NCBI GenBank assembly: GCA_964625015.1
Contig: CAZUZI010000046.1
Span: 1-7,035 of the forward strand
DNA: 7,035 nucleotides
Origin: UBA5209 sp964625015
Lineage (GTDB): Bacteria; Patescibacteriota; Dojkabacteria; SC72
Reading direction: 5' to 3'
Shown here piece after piece: positions 1 through 5,638 of this stretch. The position numbers and the translations under genes were made by a program. The notes under the pieces are model-generated. The model saw only the letters and a program-made list of their open reading frames with translations. It did not search any database and was not told the origin of the DNA. Position 1 is the stretch's first letter; every line of letters begins with the position of its first letter.

Positions 1-792
1 TTGATTGCCGAAAAGAACGGTGTTGACCGTATAATGGTAGACCTCGAAACTCTCGGCAAGGAAGAACGACAAAAAAATTTGAATACGGTAAAATCTCATC
101 ATACAGTAGCTGATGTAGCGACTATCTCCAATCTGCTTACAAAATCTGAGATGCTTGTCAGAATAAATCCTTGGAACAAAACATCAGTTTCCGAAATCGA
201 CGCCGTTATTTCAGCAGGGGCAGATAGAATAATGCTCCCTATGTGGAAAACCGTTTCTGAAGTGAACTCGTTTCTTGAAGCAGTCAATGGCAGAGTTCGA
301 ACCACTCTATTATTGGAAACAAAAGAAGCGGTAGAGATTGTAGACGATGTTCTTGAAAACCCATTGATTGATGACATACATATTGGATTAAATGATTTGC
401 ACCTGAGTTATGGACTTACATTTATGTTTGAACTTCTATCAAACGGTGTAGTTGAAAGCCTATGTCGAAAATTCAAAGCAAAGGGTATTCCATATGGATT
501 TGGAGGTATTGCAAGAATAGGCGAAGGCATGCTACCCGCCGAGCGGATCATTATGGAACATTATCGACTGGGATCAACAATAGCGATTCTTTCAAGAAGT
601 TTCTGCAATACAGAACAAATCAAAGATATAAAGACTATCGAATCCATTTTTTTAGAGAATATGGCTCGGTTGCGAGAGTATGAAAACTCGCTTGCTTTAA
701 AAACTGAAGTAGAATATTCCAATAATACACAAGCGATCAAACATTGCGTTGCAGGGATTGTCAGCAATATTAAGGAGCGAAAAGCACAATGA
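1..792 (+). CDS. HpcH/HpaI-type aldolase/lyase homologue, 5' truncated
   Basis: The protein belongs to the HpcH/HpaI aldolase / citrate-lyase-beta superfamily (phosphoenolpyruvate/pyruvate TIM barrel), whose members make or break C-C bonds using a metal-bound pyruvate-type enolate. Visible from the window's first codon: GVDRIMVDLE (residues 7-16, the first strand), VRINP with Arg54 (the substrate-binding Arg of the family), LLLETKEA with Glu106 and GLNDLHLS with Asp132 (the expected metal-ligand pair), and GFGGIARIGEG (166-176). The catalytic His of the HpaI DGEH motif is absent; the matching stretch is DLET (14-17). The reading frame is open to base 1 and the first barrel strand begins almost at once, so roughly 10-20 residues probably lie upstream. 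The TTG at base 1 is just the window edge. A tail of about 55 residues after the barrel (205-263) is poorly recognised. Its stop overlaps the next start as ATGA, so the two products are probably translated together. Family assignment is good; the substrate is unknown. Confidence 0.8.
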   Translation: MIAEKNGVDRIMVDLETLGKEERQKNLNTVKSHHTVADVATISNLLTKSEMLVRINPWNKTSVSEIDAVISAGADRIMLPMWKTVSEVNSFLEAVNGRVRTTLLLETKEAVEIVDDVLENPLIDDIHIGLNDLHLSYGLTFMFELLSNGVVESLCRKFKAKGIPYGFGGIARIGEGMLPAERIIMEHYRLGSTIAILSRSFCNTEQIKDIKTIESIFLENMARLREYENSLALKTEVEYSNNTQAIKHCVAGIVSNIKERKAQ

Positions 793-2000
793 CAGTAGTA
801 CAAATGAAACAACTTACCGAGAAAATCGGTGACGCTTTCTATATGCTTGAAAGCATGCAGTTCAGAAATAACTTTGAAGAGTTGAAGTCTGAATTTACAA
901 ATTTATATCCAAATTTCAATATTGCTTATTCCTACAAGACGAACTACACTCCAAAGCTGTGCAGAATTGTCAATGAGCTGGGGGGCTTTGCAGAAGTCGT
1001 TTCCGATATGGAAATGGAAATCGCGCTTCGTATCGGTGTAGAGCCGAATAATATAATTTGGAATGGTCCATTTAAGAATTCAAAAAAGGTTGAACAGCTC
1101 CTTGTTATGGGCGGCACCGTGAATATCGACTCTGCCTATGAGATTGACTTGATCACGGAAATTGCAAAGAAATATCATAACCACAAGTTTAATATCGGTA
1201 TTCGTTGTAATTTCGACGTAAATGACGGCGTACTATCGAGATTTGGATTTGACGTTGAATCCCAGGATTTCAACCGAGCGATGGCTTTGTTTGAAGAACA
1301 CAAAAACCTTAATTTAATTGGTATGCAATGCCACTTTGCTACACGAAAACTTGATACATGGAAACCCCGTGCAGAAGGAATGCTCGCTTTGATTGACAAA
1401 CTTGGTATTGTACCCGAACACATTGACTTGGGTGGCGGGTTGTTTGGCAAGATGGCAGACTCTCTCAAAGAACAGTTTGATTCCGAAATTCCTACATATA
1501 GGCAATATGCTGAAGCAGTAGCACCTGTTTTTGCCGAGCATTTCAAAGATTCTGAAAAAAAGCCGATGCTTCTGATTGAACCCGGAAGTGCTCTTGTCGG
1601 TGATTGCATGCACTTTGTGTCTAAGGTCATAAACATTAAGAATGTACGTGGCAAATCAATTGCAACCCTGCTCGGCAGTATTTACAATATCAATCCTACG
1701 CTAAACAAGAAAAACCCCCCTATCGAAGTTTTTCCAATGGGCGGAGAGCAGAAAGAATACAAGGATTTGGACTTCGGCGGATTTACCTGCATCGAATCCG
1801 ATTATCTCTATCGTCACTATGATGGAAAGCTGGCAAAAGGAGATATGGTCGTGTTCGGCAATGTCGGCTCTTACTCGGTTGTTCTGAAACCTCCTTTTAT
1901 TCTGCCGAACTTTCCGGTCATTGATATTTCCGAGGGTGAATTTGAAATCATTAAGCGTGGAGAAACATTTGACGATTTGTTCCACACCTTTTCGTTTTGA
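789..2000 (+). CDS. Fold-type III PLP-dependent amino-acid decarboxylase homologue
   Basis: This resembles diaminopimelate/ornithine-type decarboxylases (alanine-racemase-fold barrel plus C-terminal beta domain). These remove the alpha-carboxyl of an amino acid through a PLP Schiff base in the cytoplasm. Seen: SYKTN with Lys50 as PLP lysine; CHFAT with His182 at the PLP-stacking position; DLGGG with the phosphate-binding glycines 215-217; IEPGS (263-267); CIESD (334-338), the Cys region given by the partner subunit in the dimer; and GSYS with Tyr362 near the end. Length, 403 aa, is normal. Two motifs are off: EPGR is EPGS, losing the Arg that binds PLP phosphate in ornithine decarboxylase, and the lysA-type CESGD is CIESD. 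That argues against a plain lysA. The ATG at 789 is preceded by AAGGAG (772-777), inside the upstream gene, and overlaps that gene's stop. A glycan-linked role, on a free or carrier-bound amino acid, is inference. Confidence 0.85.
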   Translation: MTVVQMKQLTEKIGDAFYMLESMQFRNNFEELKSEFTNLYPNFNIAYSYKTNYTPKLCRIVNELGGFAEVVSDMEMEIALRIGVEPNNIIWNGPFKNSKKVEQLLVMGGTVNIDSAYEIDLITEIAKKYHNHKFNIGIRCNFDVNDGVLSRFGFDVESQDFNRAMALFEEHKNLNLIGMQCHFATRKLDTWKPRAEGMLALIDKLGIVPEHIDLGGGLFGKMADSLKEQFDSEIPTYRQYAEAVAPVFAEHFKDSEKKPMLLIEPGSALVGDCMHFVSKVINIKNVRGKSIATLLGSIYNINPTLNKKNPPIEVFPMGGEQKEYKDLDFGGFTCIESDYLYRHYDGKLAKGDMVVFGNVGSYSVVLKPPFILPNFPVIDISEGEFEIIKRGETFDDLFHTFSF

Positions 2001-2010
2001 GAGGTAAGTT

Positions 2011-2730
2011 ATGTGGTACATATTCAATAAATTTGTTAAACGATTCTTTGATATCGTTCTTTGTTCGATTGCACTAATCGTTTTAATCCCGATATGGCTG
2101 ATTATTGCGATTGCTATTAAGTGTGATAGCAAGGGTCCGGTGCTATTTGCACAAGAACGACGGACCAAAGATGGACGTCTTTTCAAAATGTATAAGTTTC
2201 GGTCAATGGTTGTCAATGCAGAGAGCATGGGAGCAGGATTGTTTAACTATGAGAATGATCCACGTGTTACGAAGACAGGTCGATTCTTGCGTAACAGTAG
2301 TTTGGATGAACTACCACAGCTTTGGAATGTGGTAAAGGGCGATCTTTCTCTGGTGGGACCTCGTCCTTGCGTCTCTTATGAACTCGGTGATTTTGATACG
2401 CTTAACAAGAAGTACAAAAAGCGTTTTGAGGTTTGCGGAGGTATTACTGGACTTGCTCAAATCAAAGGAAGAAACGAAAACTCATGGGATGAGAAAGTAA
2501 CATATGATAATCTTTATATTGACCAATTCAAAACACAGGGTGTATGGCTTGATATAAAAATTTTGGTGGGAACGGTGGCAAAGGTCTTTAAGAAGCAGGA
2601 CATTTACGAAGAAAAATCGGACGAATCCATGAACAATGCAGAAGCTGCAAAATTTGCTGAAAAAGAAATTATACGCATTGCACACCTGCCCGATGAGGAA
2701 GCGTCGAAACAAATTGAAGTTTCAAATTGA
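2011..2730 (+). CDS. Monotopic phosphoglycosyl transferase (initiating sugar transferase, WcaJ/PglC type)
   Basis: This enzyme starts a lipid-linked glycan by moving a sugar-1-phosphate from a nucleotide sugar to undecaprenyl phosphate at the cytoplasmic membrane face. The bacterial sugar transferase family (PF02397) is clear: a hydrophobic re-entrant helix at about residues 12-36 with a helix-breaking Pro27; GPVLFAQERR (42-51); FKMYKFRSM (58-66); the catalytic Asp99-Glu100 pair in SLDELPQLWN; GDLSLVGPRP (110-119); and GGITGLAQIKGR (143-154). At 239 aa it has the catalytic core without the N-terminal multi-helix part of full WcaJ proteins. The final ~40 residues, rich in Glu, Asp and Ala, go beyond the minimal core. 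The ATG at 2011 has GAGGT at 2001-2005, ten bases after the upstream stop. It sits between the decarboxylase and the aminotransferase, tying those enzymes to glycan assembly. The sugar donor cannot be read from sequence. Confidence 0.94.
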   Translation: MWYIFNKFVKRFFDIVLCSIALIVLIPIWLIIAIAIKCDSKGPVLFAQERRTKDGRLFKMYKFRSMVVNAESMGAGLFNYENDPRVTKTGRFLRNSSLDELPQLWNVVKGDLSLVGPRPCVSYELGDFDTLNKKYKKRFEVCGGITGLAQIKGRNENSWDEKVTYDNLYIDQFKTQGVWLDIKILVGTVAKVFKKQDIYEEKSDESMNNAEAAKFAEKEIIRIAHLPDEEASKQIEVSN

Positions 2731-2741
2731 GAGGATATCTT

Positions 2742-3668
2742 ATGAAAACTGATGTAGCAAATAGATTTATATGGTATAAAGGGGAGATCATCAATGTTAA
2801 TGATGCAAAAATCAATATTCTTGCACCTACAGCTCAGTTTGGTCTGAATGTCTTTGAAGGTATCCCATGCTATTGGAATGATGACGAAAAACAACTCTAT
2901 GCGTTTCGTTTAGACGATCACTACGAACGCTTACTTCGCTCTGCAAAATTGATTCAAATCAACTGTCCTTATACGAAAGATGATTTCAAGAAAGCTCTTG
3001 TTGATGTTGTTAAAGCAAATGAATACGATGAAAACCTTTCGGTTCGTCAGACCTTGTTTGTTGACGGATTTGGTTCTTGGGGGGCTGCAGAGCCAGTAGA
3101 TATGTTTGTTGCCCCCATTCCTAAAGGGAAAGCAAGTTCCGAGTATAACAAAAAAGGACTAAACTGTTGTGTGACATCTTGGATAAGAATTACGGATACG
3201 ACACTCTCTCCGAGAATAAAGTGTGGTGCGAACTACATAAACAGCCGTGTCGGTCAGCGTGAGGCACTCCGTAATGGCTACGATACCTGCATTTTCCTTA
3301 ACAATGCAGGTAAGGTTGCCGAAGGTCCCGGTTCTTGCTTTTTCATGGTTGCGAATGGGACTTTGGTTACCCCTATGCTTACTGACAGCGTTCTTGAAAG
3401 CATAACAAGAGATACTATCATCAAACTTGCGAAAGCGGCGGGTGTTCCCGTCGTTGAGAGAACGATTGACAGAACAGAGTTATACACCTGTGATGAGGCG
3501 TTTCTTTGCGGTTCTGCGATGGAAGTTACCCCCGTATTGTCTATTGATAAATATGTTGTAGGAAACGGTGAAGCAGGAAAGATTACTGTTGAATTGCATA
3601 AGGCGTATCTTGATGCTGCGAGAGGTATAAATGAAAAATTGAAAGATTGGGTAACTCCGATTTATTGA
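2742..3668 (+). CDS. Class IV PLP aminotransferase, branched-chain-aminotransferase-like
   Basis: A 308-residue fold-type IV PLP enzyme related to IlvE, which swaps an amino group between glutamate and a 2-oxo acid. Seen: VFEG (37-40), SVRQTLF with Arg102 matching E. coli IlvE Arg97, PRIKCGANY with the PLP lysine Lys160 and Tyr165, AEGPGSCFF with Glu194, SITRDTIIKLA (220-230) and GSAMEVTPV (257-265). The start is ATG 2742, not TTG 2727: AGAGGA (2730-2735) lies six bases before the ATG and the alignment to the family begins there. Departures from the IlvE active site, by alignment from memory in Met-less IlvE numbering: Tyr31 becomes Phe33, Arg40 becomes Pro42 (FEGIP for FEGIR), and Tyr95 becomes Ser100. 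No valine, leucine or isoleucine genes are nearby, so a dedicated 2-oxo acid, perhaps from the upstream aldolase homologue, is more likely than branched-chain synthesis. A D-amino-acid aminotransferase or 4-amino-4-deoxychorismate lyase is less likely. Confidence 0.88.
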   Translation: MKTDVANRFIWYKGEIINVNDAKINILAPTAQFGLNVFEGIPCYWNDDEKQLYAFRLDDHYERLLRSAKLIQINCPYTKDDFKKALVDVVKANEYDENLSVRQTLFVDGFGSWGAAEPVDMFVAPIPKGKASSEYNKKGLNCCVTSWIRITDTTLSPRIKCGANYINSRVGQREALRNGYDTCIFLNNAGKVAEGPGSCFFMVANGTLVTPMLTDSVLESITRDTIIKLAKAAGVPVVERTIDRTELYTCDEAFLCGSAMEVTPVLSIDKYVVGNGEAGKITVELHKAYLDAARGINEKLKDWVTPIY

Positions 3669-3690
3669 AAGATGGCAGAAAGGGATGTCA

Positions 3691-4458
3691 ATGAAAAGAA
3701 CATATGTTGAGGGCCTTGTGTCGGTTATTATGCCGATTTACAATGCTGAAAAATATCTTACAGAAACACTTAATTCAATATTCAATCAAGACTATAAAAA
3801 CATAGAAATTATTCTTGTAGACGATTGCTCAAAAGATAACTCTGCAAAAATGATTGCAGATTTTCAGAAAAGGCATCCCGAAATAGTTTACTACCTCCAG
3901 GAAAAAAACATGGGAGCAGGTGCAGCGCGTAATAAAGCCCTTGAACTTGCAAAAGGTCAGTATGTCGCTTTTCTTGATAGTGATGATATATGGATGTCAA
4001 ACAAGATACGCCGTCAAATCGAACTTATGAAAGCGAAGAACTCACCCTTTTCATACACAGCGATTGAAATGATGGATGAAAAAAGTGAGACGATAAAAGG
4101 AAAACGCAATATCAAAGAAACTTGTGACTACAAATATCTTCTCCACAATACAATTATAGCTACTTCGTCCGTTGTAATTGACAGAACTGTACTTGGCGAT
4201 TTCCGCATGCCGCTACGCCGTGGCGGTCAAGATTATGCAACATGGTTGATGTTGCTTCGCGATGGTGCGGTTGCCTGCGGTATCAATGAAGCGCTTGTGA
4301 GATATCGTGTTGCGCGTGGTTCATTGTCATCGAACAAGTTTAAGAGCATCAAGCAAGTCTGGGAAATTCAAACGCAAGACGAGAAGATAAATAAATTCAT
4401 CGCAGCTTTTCATGTAATGTGTTTTTGCTTTAATGCATTTAAAAAGTATTTTATGTGA
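3691..4458 (+). CDS. Family 2 glycosyltransferase (GT-A, TuaG-like)
   Basis: An inverting GT2 enzyme that adds one sugar from a nucleotide donor to the growing lipid-linked chain on the cytoplasmic side. Seen: the nucleotide-binding strand SVIMPIYNAE (11-20), VDDCSKDNS (43-51), NMGAGAARNKAL (73-84), the metal-binding DXD as FLDSDD (94-99), and GGQDYATWL (178-186) where the catalytic-base Asp181 usually sits in an ED motif. It resembles the TuaG type of teichuronic acid glycosyltransferase in motif order and size (255 aa). There is no signal peptide or transmembrane helix; the end (about 240-255) is hydrophobic with two lysines, as in membrane-surface transferases. Two close ATG codons compete. 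3691 is chosen because AGGG (3681-3684) lies six bases before it, while the ATG at 3685 would touch that site. Its stop comes eight bases before the next start. Donor and acceptor are unknown. Confidence 0.9.
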   Translation: MKRTYVEGLVSVIMPIYNAEKYLTETLNSIFNQDYKNIEIILVDDCSKDNSAKMIADFQKRHPEIVYYLQEKNMGAGAARNKALELAKGQYVAFLDSDDIWMSNKIRRQIELMKAKNSPFSYTAIEMMDEKSETIKGKRNIKETCDYKYLLHNTIIATSSVVIDRTVLGDFRMPLRRGGQDYATWLMLLRDGAVACGINEALVRYRVARGSLSSNKFKSIKQVWEIQTQDEKINKFIAAFHVMCFCFNAFKKYFM

Positions 4459-4466
4459 GGTGCGCC

Positions 4467-5498
4467 GTGAAGAAGATATGTGTAATCGGGCACTTTGGCT
4501 TCGGTCAAAACCTCTTGAACGGTCAGACAATAAAAACAAAGATCATAACTGAAGAGATTGAAAGAAAATTCGGCGAGTACAGCGTTATACTGTTAGATCT
4601 TGCAGGTGGAGTTAAGAAAATTCCTAATCTTCTGCTTCAAATACCGCATATACTTCATAAATGTAGCCATATTGTTATCATGCCGGTCGAGAATGGCCTT
4701 CGATTTTTAACGCCTGTGTTAAATTTTTGGAGTGCGTTTTTCAAGAGAAAATTACACTATGTTGTCATCGGTGGCTGGCTTTCTCAATTTCTGAAGGGCA
4801 GAACGAAACTTGCAAAATCCTTAAAACGATTTGATGGAATATATGTGGAAACCAATACCATGAAAAACGCATTGGAAGCTCAGGGGTTTAATAATGTGTA
4901 TGTTATGCCTAATTGCAAAAAGTTGTCTTTGCTCACCGAGGACGAGCTGATTTATCCGGATGGTATACCGTACAGGTTATGCACTTTTTCCCGTGTAATG
5001 AAAGAGAAAGGGATTGAAACAGCGGTTAATGCTGTAGAACATGTAAATTCCAAACTCGGCTACGTTGCTTATTGTCTTGACATATATGGACAGGTTGACG
5101 CGTCACAGATTGAGTGGTTTGAAAACCTAAAAGAGCTTTTCCCTCATTATGTTCGGTATTGCGGTTGCGTTGAATCAAATAAGAGTGTTGAGGTTCTACA
5201 AAATTATTTTGCTCTGCTCTTTCCGACGCATTTTTATACCGAAGGCATTCCAGGCACAATCATTGACGCCTATGCCGCAGGAATTCCAGTGATTTCCGCA
5301 AAGTGGGAGAGTTTTGCCGATGTTGTTGATGATGGAAAAACAGGAATAGGATATGATTTCGATGACGAAAAGCAGCTTGAAGAAGTTTTGGCAAGTATCG
5401 CAGAAAACCCCAAAAGACTGTTTGAAATGAAGAACACCTGCCTGAATAAAGCGAAAGATTATACCCCTGATTCTGTTATCCAAATTTTAAAAATATGA
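4467..5498 (+). CDS. GT4-like glycosyltransferase (GT-B fold)
   Basis: A 343-residue retaining-type GT-B enzyme. The N-terminal acceptor half opens with KKICVIGHFG (2-11) and a glycine loop NGQTIKTK (18-25). A hydrophobic stretch (78-92) may rest on the membrane. The C-terminal donor half starts near CTFSRVMKEKG (172-182) and carries the family's E-x7-E signature as Glu259 to Asp267 in TEGIPGTIID, followed by AAGIPVISAKW (270-280). The first Glu is kept and the second is Asp. Start choice: GTG 4467 has GAGG (4457-4460) six bases upstream and opens directly with the first beta strand. GTG 4455 overlaps the previous stop and would add four residues with no ribosome site of its own. The C-terminal helix ends abruptly at ILKI, a few residues short of the related end encoded in the gap that follows, so this gene's 3' end may have been altered. 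Sugar specificity is unknown. Confidence 0.87.
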   Translation: MKKICVIGHFGFGQNLLNGQTIKTKIITEEIERKFGEYSVILLDLAGGVKKIPNLLLQIPHILHKCSHIVIMPVENGLRFLTPVLNFWSAFFKRKLHYVVIGGWLSQFLKGRTKLAKSLKRFDGIYVETNTMKNALEAQGFNNVYVMPNCKKLSLLTEDELIYPDGIPYRLCTFSRVMKEKGIETAVNAVEHVNSKLGYVAYCLDIYGQVDASQIEWFENLKELFPHYVRYCGCVESNKSVEVLQNYFALLFPTHFYTEGIPGTIIDAYAAGIPVISAKWESFADVVDDGKTGIGYDFDDEKQLEEVLASIAENPKRLFEMKNTCLNKAKDYTPDSVIQILKI

Positions 5499-5561
5499 AA
5501 TGTTGCACCAACCTTTTGAGACTATGTACTTTTTTCGCGTTTTTTGTGAAAAAAGTGGCCG
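5499..5561. other. Short non-coding spacer with AT-rich hairpin
   Basis: This is the first part of the only sizeable gap in an otherwise closely packed operon. It contains a perfect 9-base inverted repeat, ACTTTTTTC (5528-5536) and GAAAAAAGT (5548-5556), around an 11-base loop. The stem is mostly A:T pairs and no U run follows on the + strand, so a classical terminator is unlikely. Both strands carry short open frames only; the longest on the + strand, from ATG 5495, gives about 30 residues with no recognisable motif. It may be a remnant or insertion scar. Confidence 0.45.
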
Positions 5562-5636
5562 TGCTTGAAAGAAGCCGAAAAATATAGAATTGATAAAGCT
5601 GTTCGGGTTTTGATTGAGCAGTTAGAGGATGATTAG
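5562..5636 (+). pseudogene. Ghost C-terminus of a lost GT4-type glycosyltransferase
   Basis: Read in the same frame as the upstream glycosyltransferase but after its stop, this stretch gives an uninterrupted, lysine/glutamate-rich amphipathic helix from CLKEAEKY to LIEQLEDD and then TAG. It matches the last helix of the upstream gene, which runs CLNKAKDY...ILKI: six of 19 residues are identical (C, L, A, Y, D, L in register) with several conservative changes, and about 31 of 57 bases are the same. So it is homologous but not a recent copy. No start codon with a ribosome site precedes it, and in-frame stops occur at 5517-5519 and 5547-5549. The best reading is the surviving 3' end of an older glycosyltransferase gene that once abutted the epimerase gene: its TAG lies two bases before that ATG, and its last codons contain the epimerase ribosome site. 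A chance open stretch is the alternative. Confidence 0.5.
5624..5629 (+). promoter_or_regulatory. Ribosome binding site of the C5-epimerase gene inside the ghost coding end
   Basis: AGAGGA lies nine bases before the ATG at 5639. It falls within codons that read as the LEDD end of the vestigial glycosyltransferase, matching the other junctions here, where the ribosome site overlaps the end of the preceding gene. Confidence 0.7.
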
Positions 5637-5638
5637 AG

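Noticed and set aside
1175..1654. Long open frame on the minus strand opposite the decarboxylase.
   Set aside because: It lies wholly within a well-supported gene, has no ribosome site or family motif, and reads as an antisense shadow.
789..2000. Calling the decarboxylase lysA.
   Set aside because: EPGS and CIESD depart from diaminopimelate decarboxylase motifs and no lysine genes are adjacent.
2727..2741. TTG at 2727 as start of the aminotransferase.
   Set aside because: It would place the ribosome site inside the coding region and add residues not seen in the family; ATG 2742 fits better.
5489..5585. Eight-base direct repeat AAAAATAT at 5489-5496 and 5578-5585, possible deletion junction or target-site duplication.
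   Set aside because: Low-complexity A/T sequence, in different reading frames, easily expected by chance in this AT-rich gap.
5565..5610. Possible promoter in the gap (TTGAAA at 5565 with TATAGA at 5583).
   Set aside because: Spacing is only 12 bases, far short of the usual 17, and the bases are better explained as vestigial coding sequence.
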